Positions 40,355 to 49,288 of a stretch of 64,000 nt of DNA are shown here, in pieces (within the stretch, counting starts at the first letter, position 1; each line of letters opens with the position of its first letter). The position numbers and the translations under genes were made by a program. The stretch covers positions 1-64,000 of the forward strand of contig JACIWK010000004.1 of NCBI GenBank assembly GCA_014360985.1. Reading direction: 5' to 3'. The notes under the pieces are model-generated. The model did not search any database and had not been told where the DNA came from. It saw only the letters and a list, made by a program, of their open reading frames with translations. Source of the DNA: Candidatus Bipolaricaulota bacterium (lineage in GTDB: Bacteria; Bipolaricaulota; Bipolaricaulia; Bipolaricaulales; Bipolaricaulaceae).

Positions 40355-42652
40355 TCAACGGCGCTGCTCCGCACCTTTCGGGTGGGGAAGGGCGGCGCCC
40401 TCTTCGGGGGGGAACCCCATCTTGGCGAGGTAGTCTTGGAATCGGGGGTCAGAACGTGCGCCATCGAACCACGGGTGGACTTTGAGGAGGCGAAGCCCCG
40501 GATCGCGGGTCTGGTAGGACCTCTCAAGCCACGCCAACCCCTCGTCGAGGTGGCCGAGGGCGATATGGGCACCGGCGACCATGAACGCGTGCCCGAGCCC
40601 GGAGCCCTTCACCTCGAGGGCCTTCAGGTTCTCCCCAGCGGTCGTCATCTCCCCCATTCCCGCGTAGGTCACGATCCGGCACGCATGGATCTCCGTGCGG
40701 AGGCGATCGGTCTGCGCGAGCCGGGCCTCGGCCTGTCGGAACGCCTCCAGGGCCTGCTCATAGCGGCCGAGGAGGGTGTACACGATGCCCAGCGTCACGC
40801 GGGGGTGGATCCCCTCGGGGTCGTGGTCGAGGGTGCGGACGAGCTGGGCCACGGCCTCTTCGTACTGCCGTGCGAGGAGGAGGGCCTGACCGTAGGCATG
40901 GTTCGCGACCGGCGAGTCGGGCTCCATGACCAGGACCTTGTGGAGGGTCTCCAGGGCCTCGTCGAATCGGCCGAGGTACAGGAGGTGCTCAGCGTACATC
41001 CTCCGCACGGTGCTGCTGTTGGGATCGAGGTCGAGCGCCTTGTTCAGCTCCGCCTCGGCCTCCGCCCACTTCCCCGCTGTCTGGAGGACGGACGCCAGCG
41101 ACAGGTGTCCCTGGACGAAGTCCGCAGCGAGGGCTTGGGCCCGCCGGTGTTGGTCGAGGGCCTCGCTGAACTGACCGGATGCCCACAGGATCCCTGACAT
41201 CGCCATGTTGATGATCGGGGAGAGGGGATCGAGGGCGAGGGCACGCTTCATCTCGGCCAACGCCTCCGATGTGCGGCCCATGTCGCTCAGGAGGTTGGCG
41301 TACCAATGTCGGGCGGTGGCGTAGTTGGGGTTCTGTTCGATCGCCCGCTTGAACCGGGCGGTGGCCCGGTCGAGGGCGTGCTCGAATAGCCACTCGATCA
41401 AGGCCAGGGAGGTGTGGGCTTCGGCGAGGTTCTCGTCCAGTTCGAGCGCCTTCTGGGCGGCCTCCTTGGCCTTGGGGATCGCCTCGTGGAGGGGGAGGTG
41501 CCCCTGGCTGGCAAGCACGCTGTAGGAGTCAGCCAGGCCTGCGTAGGCGAGGGCGTAGTGGGGATCGGCGGCGATGACGTCGCGGAAGATCTCGATCGCC
41601 CGCTTGAGCCCGCTCTCCGACCTCTGGTTCCAGAAGTGGCGGCCCTTCAGATACAGCATGTAGATGTCCACATCCCGCGCCGCTCTCTGCTGGAGGCGCC
41701 GCTCCTCGCCGGCGAGGAGCTTCACCTCCAGGACCTCGGCCACCTTGCGGGCGATCTCGCTTTGGATCGCGAGTACATCCTCAAGCTGGCGATCGTAGGC
41801 CTCGGACCAGAGGTGCTCCTCGCTCTGGGTGTCCACGAGCTGGAGGTTGATCCGCACGCGGTGGTCCACCTTGCGCACGCTGCCCTCGAGAACCGTGGCT
41901 ACCCGCAGCTCCTGGCCGATCTCCGCCACCGACTTCTGGGTCCCCTTGTACTTCATGACCGAGGTCTGGGCGATCACGCGCAGCCCGCGGATCCTGGACA
42001 GGGTGAAGATGAGCTCCTCCGTCATCCCGTCGGCGAAGAACGCGTCGGCGGGGTCGGGGCTGATGTTCGTCAGGGGAAGGACCGCGATCCGGGTCCGGTC
42101 CACCGGGCGTGGGTCCTCCGGCCGCACCTCCGACCACGGGAACACCACGCAGTAGACCTCGGTCGGTACGCGCACGTTCTTTAGGGCCTGCTTCCCCATG
42201 CTGGCGAGGGGAAGGTGGATCTTGTTCCACACGTGGTCGTACACCTGGGCGGAGATGCAAACCCCCTCCGGCTCGGCAAGGGGGGCGATCCGTGACGTGA
42301 TGTTCACGCCGTCCCCGAACAGGTCCCCTTGGCGATGGACGACGTCCCCGACGTGGACTCCGATCCGGATCCGGATCCGGCGCTCGGGAGGGTGGGAGGC
42401 GTTCCGCGCGTGGAGGGCCTCCTGGATCGCGATCGCGCACCGCGTCGCCTCAAGGGCGCTTGCGAACTCGACGAGGAACCCGTCGCCCATCGCCTTGACC
42501 ACCCGCCCGCCGTGGGAGGCGAACAGGGGGCGGAGGATGGCGTCGTGCTCCTGGAGGAGCTCGAGCGACAGGTCCTCGTTCGTCTGCCCAAGGAGGGTAT
42601 AGCCGACGATGTCGGTGATCATGATCGCGCTCAGCCGGCGTTCCTCGTCCAC
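40355..42652 (-). CDS. Class III adenylate/guanylate cyclase with TolB-like and TPR domains
   Basis: 765 residues. The N-terminal cyclase domain has metal ligands D14 (IMITDIVGYT) and D57 (VKAMGDGFLVEF), a purine-specificity lysine K53, and the transition-state residues in DGVNITSRIA, so it should be active. A linker domain (IAVLPLTNISPDPADAFFADG then MTEELIFTLSRI) is the FlgO/TolB-like module common in such fusions. About ten TPR repeats follow. It is a soluble signalling protein in which TPRs probably sense a partner. The GTG start follows AAGGAGGG. Confidence 0.9.
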   Translation of the reverse strand: MDEERRLSAIMITDIVGYTLLGQTNEDLSLELLQEHDAILRPLFASHGGRVVKAMGDGFLVEFASALEATRCAIAIQEALHARNASHPPERRIRIRIGVHVGDVVHRQGDLFGDGVNITSRIAPLAEPEGVCISAQVYDHVWNKIHLPLASMGKQALKNVRVPTEVYCVVFPWSEVRPEDPRPVDRTRIAVLPLTNISPDPADAFFADGMTEELIFTLSRIRGLRVIAQTSVMKYKGTQKSVAEIGQELRVATVLEGSVRKVDHRVRINLQLVDTQSEEHLWSEAYDRQLEDVLAIQSEIARKVAEVLEVKLLAGEERRLQQRAARDVDIYMLYLKGRHFWNQRSESGLKRAIEIFRDVIAADPHYALAYAGLADSYSVLASQGHLPLHEAIPKAKEAAQKALELDENLAEAHTSLALIEWLFEHALDRATARFKRAIEQNPNYATARHWYANLLSDMGRTSEALAEMKRALALDPLSPIINMAMSGILWASGQFSEALDQHRRAQALAADFVQGHLSLASVLQTAGKWAEAEAELNKALDLDPNSSTVRRMYAEHLLYLGRFDEALETLHKVLVMEPDSPVANHAYGQALLLARQYEEAVAQLVRTLDHDPEGIHPRVTLGIVYTLLGRYEQALEAFRQAEARLAQTDRLRTEIHACRIVTYAGMGEMTTAGENLKALEVKGSGLGHAFMVAGAHIALGHLDEGLAWLERSYQTRDPGLRLLKVHPWFDGARSDPRFQDYLAKMGFPPEEGAALPHPKGAEQRR

Positions 42653-42674
42653 GGTCGCTCCCTCCTTGGGGCTC

Positions 42675-42765
42675 CATTATACCGAGCGGCCCCGACGTCC
42701 TGTTCAGTTCTGGAAAGGCTGCCGCGGGGACGCCTGTCGCGTCCGGTGTGGGCGGAGGCTATGAT
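42675..42765. promoter_or_regulatory. Divergent promoters of the cyclase and ABC exporter
   Basis: Minus strand: GGTATAAT with TATAAT at 42680-42675, 23 bases before the cyclase GTG. Plus strand: TATGAT (42760-42765), 43 bases before the ABC ATPase GTG. Neither has a clear -35. Confidence 0.5.
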
Positions 42766-42808
42766 CCGGTGGCCCCGGCCTGGCCGGGCACCGGCGAAGG
42801 GGGGAGCT

Positions 42809-43729
42809 GTGGAGAGCGAGCGGGCCCCGCTCCTTGCGGTGCGGGATCTCAGGAAGAGCTACGGGAGCGTGCGCGCCGTGGACGGGGTGTCGTTCGCGGT
42901 CCCGGCGGGCACGGTGTTCACCCTCCTCGGCCCGAACGGGGCGGGGAAGACGACGACCCTCGAGATCCTCGAGGGGATCCGTGACGCCGACTCCGGCGAG
43001 ATCGAGATGTTCGGGATGCGGGTCCGGAAGGTGACCCGGGAGATGAAAGGGCGAATGGGGGTCCTCCTTCAGGAAGGGGGGTTCGAGCCCTACCTCCGGG
43101 TCCGGGAGGTGCTGGCCCTGTTCGCGTCGTTCTTCGACCGTCCCCGCCCCGTATCGGAGGTCCTGACGGAGGTCTCGCTTGAGGACAAGGCCGGGGCGAT
43201 GGTGCGGCACCTCTCGAGCGGGCAGAAGCAGCGCCTGGCCCTCGGTGCCGCTCTGATCAACGACCCGGACCTCGTGTTCCTCGACGAGCCGACCACGGGT
43301 CTCGACCCCCAAGCCCGCCGCAACATCTGGGCGATCGTCGAGCGCCTCAAGCATGAAGGGAAGACGATCGTCCTCACCACCCACTACATGGAGGAGGCGG
43401 AGGCCCTGTCCGACGACGTGTGCATCATGGACCTCGGGCGGGTAATCGCCCGCGGGAGCCCGCGCGAGCTCACGTCGCGCCTGGGCCAGGACTCGTTCAT
43501 CGAGTTCGACGCCCCCGAGCTCCCGGCCGCGGCGTGGGCCGCCCTTCCCGGGGGGGCGCGGCGCGCGGACGGGGCGGTGGCGGTGAACGCGCCCGATCTC
43601 GTGGGGACCCTCGACGCGCTCTTGACCTGGTCGCGGGAGCACGGGGTTCCGCTCCAGAACATGACCGTCCGCCAGCCGAACCTCGAGGACGTGTTCCTCT
43701 CCCTGACCGGGCGGAGGCTGCGCGGGTGA
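42809..43729 (+). CDS. ABC-2 type transporter ATP-binding protein
   Basis: 306 residues. Walker A GPNGAGKTTTLEIL, Q-loop MGVLLQEGGF, signature LSSGQKQRLALGAAL, Walker B LVFLDEPTTGLDPQ and H-loop TTHYM are all intact. The C-terminal extension resembles DrrA-type exporter ATPases. It energises two ABC-2 permeases encoded downstream with 4-base GTGA overlaps. The substrate (lipid, drug or polysaccharide) is unknown. The GTG start follows AAGGGGGGAG. Confidence 0.92.
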   Translation: MESERAPLLAVRDLRKSYGSVRAVDGVSFAVPAGTVFTLLGPNGAGKTTTLEILEGIRDADSGEIEMFGMRVRKVTREMKGRMGVLLQEGGFEPYLRVREVLALFASFFDRPRPVSEVLTEVSLEDKAGAMVRHLSSGQKQRLALGAALINDPDLVFLDEPTTGLDPQARRNIWAIVERLKHEGKTIVLTTHYMEEAEALSDDVCIMDLGRVIARGSPRELTSRLGQDSFIEFDAPELPAAAWAALPGGARRADGAVAVNAPDLVGTLDALLTWSREHGVPLQNMTVRQPNLEDVFLSLTGRRLRG

Positions 43730-44928
43730 AGGTGATCCTCCGCCTGGGGTGGCTGTCGCTCCTGGCCGCGCTGCGCGAGCGGGAGACCCTGTTCTGGTTC
43801 GTCCTGTTCCCCGTCCTGCTCCTCGCCCTGATGGCCGGGGTCTTCGGTCGCCTGGGCCGGGAGGGGCAGATGAGCTTCGCGGTCGCGCTCGTGAACCTCG
43901 ACGGGGGCCCCGGCGGTCCGGCCCCGTTCGCGGCCGTGGTCGAAGAGGTGTTCGCCACGTTGGGCGTTCCGCCCGAGGAGGGGAAGGAGCCCCTGTTCGC
44001 GCTCCGCCGGCCGCGGGACGGGGAGGATCCCCGGGCGTTCCTGGCCAGGGCCCAGGAGGGGGTCGGGCTCGGCAACCTCGCCCTCCTCGTCGTGATCCCC
44101 GCCGGGTTCAGCGAACGGGCCCTGGCGGCGATGGCGGGGGGGCCTCCCGCGGCCGTGCGCCTCTACCTGAACGAGGCCAACGCCGCGTCCGGCATGGCGA
44201 GCGGCGTCGTGGACCAGGTCCTGGCGCGGCTGAACCGGGAGCTCCTCACCCTCGCTGGCCTGTACCGGCCGGAGGCCGCGCTCGCCGTCGAGGCGGAGTG
44301 GGTGGGAGGGGCCGACCAGCCCGTGGCGTACGTCGACTTCCTCCTCCCGGGGATCGTGCTGATGGCGTTCTTCGTGGGGGGCCTGTTCAGCGTGCCGGGG
44401 ACGATCCTCTTCGCCCGCGACCAAAAGATCCTCCGCCAGTACTGGGTGACGCCGCTTGGCGTCCCGCAGTACCTCGCGGGGTTCGCGCTCGGGTACGGGT
44501 TCATGTGCCTCCTGCAGTTCGCCCTCCTGTGGGCGCTGGGGCGGTTCGCGTTCGGGGCGCGGGTGGACTTCCTCCGCCCGGCCGCCCTCCCCTATCTCGT
44601 GTTGGCCGCGGCCACGTTCCTGGCGCTCGGGTTCCTCGTGGCGTCGCTTGCCAAGACGGCCCAGGCGGGGATGGCCATCGCCAACCTCGTCAACCTCCCG
44701 GTGATGTTCCTGAGCGGGCTCTTCTTCCCGGTGGCGAACCTCCCGCTCGTTCTCCAGGTCCTCCTCTACCTCAACCCCCTGAGCCACCTCGCTGATGGGC
44801 TGCGGTTCGCGCTCGGCTCCGGGCAGGCCGTGCTCCCGCTTCCCCTTTCGGTCGTGGTCCCAGCGGGGTGGATCGCGGTGTCGACCGTGGTCGCCGCGCG
44901 GCGGCTGCGGTGGGACGTGGGGCCGTGA
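43726..44928 (+). CDS. ABC-2 type transporter permease
   Basis: 400 residues. An N-terminal helix (FWFVLFPVLLLALMAGVFG) is followed by a large extracytoplasmic domain and five C-terminal helices (GIVLMAFFVGGLFSVPGTIL, YLAGFALGYGFMCLLQFALL, LPVMFLSGLFFPVANLPLVL split by a Phe/Pro-rich turn). This is the ABC2_membrane architecture. It forms a heterodimeric channel with the following permease. Confidence 0.88.
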   Translation: MKVILRLGWLSLLAALRERETLFWFVLFPVLLLALMAGVFGRLGREGQMSFAVALVNLDGGPGGPAPFAAVVEEVFATLGVPPEEGKEPLFALRRPRDGEDPRAFLARAQEGVGLGNLALLVVIPAGFSERALAAMAGGPPAAVRLYLNEANAASGMASGVVDQVLARLNRELLTLAGLYRPEAALAVEAEWVGGADQPVAYVDFLLPGIVLMAFFVGGLFSVPGTILFARDQKILRQYWVTPLGVPQYLAGFALGYGFMCLLQFALLWALGRFAFGARVDFLRPAALPYLVLAAATFLALGFLVASLAKTAQAGMAIANLVNLPVMFLSGLFFPVANLPLVLQVLLYLNPLSHLADGLRFALGSGQAVLPLPLSVVVPAGWIAVSTVVAARRLRWDVGP

Positions 44929-45995
44929 CCGGGCTCGGGGCGCTTTTCCGGACCCAGGCGCGGGTGCTCCTGCGCGATCGGATCACCCTCTTTTTCACCG
45001 TGCTCTTCCCGATCGTGTTCGTCCTCATCTTCGGGTTCGTGTGGGGCGGGGTGGAGGGGCCCGGCGCGCGGGTGCGGTTGGGCCTTGTCCACCGCGACGG
45101 GGGAGACGACGTCCTCGCCGAGGTCCTCGCTGCCGTGCGGGCGGTGGAGGTGCTCCCCTACCCCGACCGGGCGACGCTCAAGGAGGATCTGGCGAAGAGG
45201 AGGGTGGACCTGGGGCTCGTCTGGGACGGGGAGAGCCTCGTCGTCCTCCAGGATCCGACGCGGGTCCAGGAGGGGTACGCGTTCGCCGAGCTCGCCCGCG
45301 GGGTTGCGGCCGAGGTCGACCTCCGGCGGCAGGGCCTCGCCCCGCCGGTGCGCGCGGAGCGGGAGAACGTCGGGCGGACCGTGGCCGTGGGGTGGTTCAA
45401 CCTCCTCGTCCCGGGGATCATGGCCTTCTCCATCCTGACCGCGGGGCTGTTCGCGGTGTCGGGTCGGATCACCCAGATGAAGGAGCGGAAGCTCCTCGAC
45501 CGCCTCCTCGTGACCCCGATGTCCCCCGGGGCCCTGCTCGCCGCCATCGCCGGGGTGCGGCTCGTCGCCGGGTTCCTCGCCACCCTGATCACCCTCGGCG
45601 CGGCCGTGGTCCTGTTCCGGGTCCGGTTCGCGGTGAACTGGCCCCTGTTCGGGGCGTTCGTGGTCGCGGCGACCCTCGGGGCGATGGGCTTGGGAACGGT
45701 GATCGCCCTCCTCGTGCGTCGCCCGAGCAGCGCGAGCACGCTGGCGAGCATCGTCGCCCAGATCATGCTCTTTCTGTCGGGGGTGTACTTCCCGATCGAG
45801 TTCCTTCCAGCGTTCCTACGAGCGGTGAGCAGGGCGTTCCCCCTCACGTACATCGTCGAGGGGATGCGCTACGTGACCGGCGTGGCCGACATGTCTGCCG
45901 AGAAGTTCGCCCTGATCACCGTTGGGTTGTTTGGGGTCGGGGTCGGGTTGCTCCCTGCCCTCAGCCGATACGTGGTCAGCGTTGGACGCCGCTAG
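44925..45995 (+). CDS. ABC-2 type transporter permease
   Basis: 356 residues with the same architecture as its neighbour: a first helix (LFFTVLFPIVFVLIFGFVWG), an external domain, and C-terminal helices ending FPLTYIVEGMRYVTGVAD, the usual ABC-2 end motif. The GTG start overlaps the preceding stop by 4 bases. It is the last gene of the exporter operon, followed by a strong hairpin. Confidence 0.88.
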   Translation: MTGLGALFRTQARVLLRDRITLFFTVLFPIVFVLIFGFVWGGVEGPGARVRLGLVHRDGGDDVLAEVLAAVRAVEVLPYPDRATLKEDLAKRRVDLGLVWDGESLVVLQDPTRVQEGYAFAELARGVAAEVDLRRQGLAPPVRAERENVGRTVAVGWFNLLVPGIMAFSILTAGLFAVSGRITQMKERKLLDRLLVTPMSPGALLAAIAGVRLVAGFLATLITLGAAVVLFRVRFAVNWPLFGAFVVAATLGAMGLGTVIALLVRRPSSASTLASIVAQIMLFLSGVYFPIEFLPAFLRAVSRAFPLTYIVEGMRYVTGVADMSAEKFALITVGLFGVGVGLLPALSRYVVSVGRR

Positions 45996-46005
45996 GGTTA
46001 CCCCG

Positions 46006-46037
46006 GGTCCGGCCCGCGCGAGCCCACGGGCCGGACC
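46006..46037. terminator. Bidirectional hairpin between convergent genes
   Basis: GGTCCGGCCCG (46006-46016) pairs perfectly with CGGGCCGGACC (46027-46037), 11 bp. It sits 10 bases after the ABC permease stop and 21 bases before the end of the converging propeller gene. There is no T-run, but the position suits termination in both directions. Confidence 0.75.
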
Positions 46038-46058
46038 GGCAGACAACAGACGGAACGA

Positions 46059-47543
46059 CTACGGCGTCCAGGTAGTGGCGAAATCCATCCGCTGCGTGGC
46101 GAACGGTGGCCCCCCCGGAAGAAGTGCCACCACAAACCGGACCTCGTCGGACGTCACCGGCGAGGGCCCTCGGTATTCCACGCTCACGGCGACAGTTCCG
46201 GCGCCCGCTCCCTCCACCCGCACTGGGGTGGACACGAATCCGGGGAGGACGGCACCGTTGCGGAGCACGTCCACTGAGATCCACACGGGCAGGCCCGCGC
46301 TGCCGTCGTAGAGATAGGTGATGCTTCCGGAGGCCCGGTTCCCGATCTGACTCAGCCCGTAGCTGAGGAACTGGAACGCGCCAGCAGTGGGAAGCGTGGG
46401 CGGCGGCCCGAGCACGGGGACGATGGACAGCTTGCCCACGAAGTTCCCCCGTTCGGCGGTGAACCACACGTTCCCCACCTCATCGAGGACGAGGAACAAG
46501 GGGTGCGTGCCGGCGGGCAGGCCGTAGAGGGTGATCTCGTTCCGCGCTGGGGAGAGGCGGCCCACGGCATCCGCTTCCCGATCGGTGAACCACACGTTCC
46601 CCACGGGATCAGGGACGAGCGCGAACGGCTGGCAGCCGCCGGGGATCGGCCACAAGCGGACATCGGCCGTGGCTGGGTCGAGGAGGCCGATCGCCGGTCG
46701 GTTCGTGTCCGTGAACCACACGCCGCCGTCGGGGCCCACCGTGATCCCGAGGGCTGCCGTCCCACTGGGGATCCCGTACAGGAGGACGGTGTTCGAGCTG
46801 GGGTCGAGGACCGAGAGCGGGGCCACCCCTTGGGTGAACCACACCCGGCCGTCCGGGGCCACCGCCACCCGTTCCAGGTAGCGGTCCGTGATCATCGACT
46901 GCCACTCCGTGAACGGGCCGCTCGTCGTGGGGACGAGGAGGGCGATCGGTGGGGGAAGCAACGGGTTCCCGGGGTAGACGGCAGGGACCACCACGGAAAC
47001 CACCGGCGTGATCTCGATCTCACTGGGGGCGACGGGGGTGGGTGGGCTGAGGATGTAGGGCAGGGTCACGGAGATCTGGGCTGGGGCGAACCGGGCGATC
47101 CTGTTCGAGTTCCGCTCGTTCAGCCACAGGTTGACCTGCCCCGGGCCGGTGGGCGCAGCGACGAGCACCTCTGGCCACGCACCGGGCGTGGGGAGCGACC
47201 ACTTCGCCCCACCTCCGACGAACACGAGGAGCTCGAGCGCGTTCTCCTGGCTGAGGGTGAAATAGACGGACCCGGTTTCGCCCAGCACGAGCCCCGCCGG
47301 TCCTTCGCCCACCTGGCGCTCGCGGATCTCGTTCGCGACCGGGTCCAGTTGGCCGATCCGATTCAGGGTGAATTCGGTGAAGTACACCTTCCCGTCCGGG
47401 GCGATCGCGATCCCGTAAGGCAAGGCGTTTGTGGTGGGGAGATCCCATCGGGTCAGCTTCATCACCTGCCCGCCGGCGGTGAGCGTCCCCAGGATGAGAC
47501 CGACGAGGCAGAGCAATATTCTGCACCAGTGCGCATTTCTCAT
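46059..47543 (-). CDS. Secreted beta-propeller protein (NHL/Vgb-like repeats)
   Basis: 494 residues. Signal peptide: RILLCLVGLILGTLTAGGQ. Propeller blades carry the repeated motif G-x-V-W/Y-F-T-D/E (DGKVYFTEF, DGRVWFTQG, DGGVWFTDT, GNVWFTDRE, GNVWFTAER), as in virginiamycin B lyase and NHL proteins. A C-terminal beta domain of about 110 residues follows. The catalytic role is doubtful; a binding function outside the cell is more likely. Two ATGs (47549, 47543) follow the GAGGAGG, and the second has better spacing. Confidence 0.75.
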   Translation of the reverse strand: MRNAHWCRILLCLVGLILGTLTAGGQVMKLTRWDLPTTNALPYGIAIAPDGKVYFTEFTLNRIGQLDPVANEIRERQVGEGPAGLVLGETGSVYFTLSQENALELLVFVGGGAKWSLPTPGAWPEVLVAAPTGPGQVNLWLNERNSNRIARFAPAQISVTLPYILSPPTPVAPSEIEITPVVSVVVPAVYPGNPLLPPPIALLVPTTSGPFTEWQSMITDRYLERVAVAPDGRVWFTQGVAPLSVLDPSSNTVLLYGIPSGTAALGITVGPDGGVWFTDTNRPAIGLLDPATADVRLWPIPGGCQPFALVPDPVGNVWFTDREADAVGRLSPARNEITLYGLPAGTHPLFLVLDEVGNVWFTAERGNFVGKLSIVPVLGPPPTLPTAGAFQFLSYGLSQIGNRASGSITYLYDGSAGLPVWISVDVLRNGAVLPGFVSTPVRVEGAGAGTVAVSVEYRGPSPVTSDEVRFVVALLPGGPPFATQRMDFATTWTP

Positions 47544-47775
47544 CTCCATCCCCTCCTCGGTGGGTGCAGCGCTCCCAAGCTTACTCCTTTCCTCTCGGTC
47601 GGGTGGCCGATGAACCCTGAGGCCGGAGTCCGGCACTCACCGTCAGACTGGTCGAGGAGGTGATGGACGGACTGGGATAACGTTGGGCGGAGAACGGGGA
47701 GAGGCCCCCGCGGCGGGACGGAAGAGTTGTGGCGGCCTCTCCAGCGGGGATGCATCGGGAGGAGGAGATCCGCGG

Positions 47776-48282
47776 GTGGACGATGGGCAGTTGTTGGCGC
47801 AGGTGGCGCGGGGGGACGGCCGGGCGTTCCGCGACCTGTACGAACGGTTTGCGGATCGGGTGTTCCGGTTCGCCCTCACCCTGCTCCGCAATCGCCACCT
47901 CGCCGAAGACGTGGTGCAGGAGACGATGGTCGCGGTGTGGAAGGGGGCGGGGAGTTTTACGGGCCGATCCCGGGTCTCGACGTGGATCTTCGGGATCGCC
48001 CGTCACCAGGCGTACCGGGCATTGCGGGATGAGGCGAAGGGGGAGCGGATTCCCGAGGAGCGGGGGGAAGAGGCGGATCCGTGTCGGGCGGTGGAGCGAG
48101 AGGTGCGCGTGCAACGCGCGGTGGCGGAGCTGCCACCCGAGCAGCGCGAGGTCGTGTTCCTCGCGTTCTACGAACATCTTCCCTACGCGGAGATCGCCCG
48201 GGTGCAGGGGGTCCCGGAAGGAACGGTGAAATCACGGATGTTTCACGCCAAGAAGAGGCTTGCCGAGGTGCTGAGATCATGA
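47776..48282 (+). CDS. ECF-type RNA polymerase sigma factor
   Basis: 168 residues. Region 2: FRDLYERFADRVFRFALTLL and AEDVVQETMVAVWKGAGSF, with STWIFGIARHQAYRALRD. Region 4: ELPPEQREVVFLAFYEHLPY and AEIARVQGVPEGTVKSRMFH. These are the two conserved domains of group 4 sigma factors. GTG 47776 follows GGAGGAGA. The next gene overlaps as ATGA and encodes its anti-sigma factor. The target promoters cannot be told. Confidence 0.92.
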   Translation: MDDGQLLAQVARGDGRAFRDLYERFADRVFRFALTLLRNRHLAEDVVQETMVAVWKGAGSFTGRSRVSTWIFGIARHQAYRALRDEAKGERIPEERGEEADPCRAVEREVRVQRAVAELPPEQREVVFLAFYEHLPYAEIARVQGVPEGTVKSRMFHAKKRLAEVLRS

Positions 48283-48635
48283 CCTGCGACCAGGCGCGAG
48301 GGTTGATCCCGCTCTATGCGGCGCGGGCCCTTTCCGAGTCCGACGGCGCTGGGCTCATCGAGCATGTGTCGCGGTGCACGGTGTGCCAAACGGAATTGGT
48401 GGAGGCAATGCAGCTCGGGCACGAGCTTCGCGCCACGTTCGGGCGCCTTCCGGGCGCGCCCGAGGGCACGTGGCTCTCCGTCGCCGCGCGGACGGTGGGA
48501 ATGCCCCTCCTCCAAGTAGATCTTGGCTCGGAGATGGCTGGGCTCAGCCTCAACGTGGGCGCAACGAGAACCGGGACCCCGATCACGGGGAGCTTGTCCA
48601 TCCTCGGGCGGGAAGTGCCGGTGCTGCGAATCTAG
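48279..48635 (+). CDS. Soluble zinc-finger (zf-HC2) anti-sigma factor
   Basis: 118 residues. MTCDQARGLIPLYAARALSE and IEHVSRCTVCQTELVE give the C..H-x3-C-x2-C zinc-binding anti-sigma pattern. There is no transmembrane helix; the C-terminal half is a short beta-rich segment instead, so it is a cytoplasmic sensor of the RsrA/ZAS kind rather than a membrane one. It is translationally coupled to the sigma gene. Confidence 0.82.
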   Translation: MTCDQARGLIPLYAARALSESDGAGLIEHVSRCTVCQTELVEAMQLGHELRATFGRLPGAPEGTWLSVAARTVGMPLLQVDLGSEMAGLSLNVGATRTGTPITGSLSILGREVPVLRI

Positions 48636-48649
48636 ACAGGAGGCAGACG

Positions 48650-48970
48650 ATGAGCGACGAAGAGAAGAAGGACTCGGGGGACGTCGAGGAGCTGCGCGAG
48701 GTGCTGAGCGTGGTGACGCAGCAGGTGCCGGGGCTCCTCAAGGGCCTGCGGGACGTGCTCTACTCCAAGGAGGCGGCGGAGAACATGGCCGACGCAGTGG
48801 GGACGTTCTACAAGAGGCTCGTCGAGGCAGGCATCCCCAGGGAGGAGGCGCTGGAGATGGCGCGGGGGTACATGATCAACCTCCGCGAGGTGTTCAAGGG
48901 GGTCAAGAAAGGGATCAAGGCTGGGGAAGGCGTGCACGTTCGCGTGGACGACGACGAGGAGGACGACTGA
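48650..48970 (+). CDS. Small acidic protein of unknown function in the sigma operon
   Basis: 106 residues, soluble, mostly helical, with a very acidic end (VDDDEEDD). The middle (VPGLLKGLRDVLYSKEAAEN and ADAVGTFYKRLVEAG) suggests amphipathic helices. No family is recognised. The start follows ACAGGAGG. It lies 14 bases after the anti-sigma gene, so it probably belongs to the same operon and may be part of the stress response. Confidence 0.65.
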   Translation: MSDEEKKDSGDVEELREVLSVVTQQVPGLLKGLRDVLYSKEAAENMADAVGTFYKRLVEAGIPREEALEMARGYMINLREVFKGVKKGIKAGEGVHVRVDDDEEDD

Positions 48971-49188
48971 AGCGCCTCTGGCATGGGATCAGGGCGGCGG
49001 GGGCGGTGCTCCGCCTCCTCGCCGCCTTGGTCGGGTTCGCGATCGGGTACATCTGGGTGCGGCGCCGGGCTGTGGCCCGGTTCCGCCGCCGGCTGCACCG
49101 CCAGGGCCTGCCCGCCGAGTTGGCCGATGCCCTCGCCGCTGAATACCGGGCCGTCGTTCGCTTCTTGGATCTTCTTCATCAGCGCTAG
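48967..49188 (+). CDS. Small basic membrane-anchored protein, possible CTG start
   Basis: 73 residues: basic start, one hydrophobic helix (AVLRLLAALVGFAIGYIWVR) and an Arg-rich helical tail. The only start giving the full frame is CTG 48967, which overlaps the preceding TGA as CTGA and has GAGGAGG 5 bases upstream. GTG 49006 is an alternative that keeps the membrane helix. The highly basic protein following a highly acidic one suggests they may interact. The family is unknown. Confidence 0.5.
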   Translation: MKRLWHGIRAAGAVLRLLAALVGFAIGYIWVRRRAVARFRRRLHRQGLPAELADALAAEYRAVVRFLDLLHQR

Positions 49189-49230
49189 GCGGGACGCGAC
49201 CGCTTGCCCTGGATCGCGGCGAACGACATC

Positions 49231-49269
49231 GGGTACAATCCAACTGCGCGGCGTCAGTCCGACGCGCGC
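49231..49269 (+). promoter_or_regulatory. Extended -10 promoter and leader hairpin of the NYN-LOTUS gene
   Basis: GGGTACAAT (49231-49239) is a -10 of the form seen at other promoters here. A GC-rich hairpin (GCGTC-AGTCC-GACGC at 49251-49265, extendable with GCGC arms) lies in the leader, 20 bases before the ATG. It could affect translation or mRNA stability. Confidence 0.5.
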
Positions 49270-49288
49270 AGGTAGATGGTAACACTCT

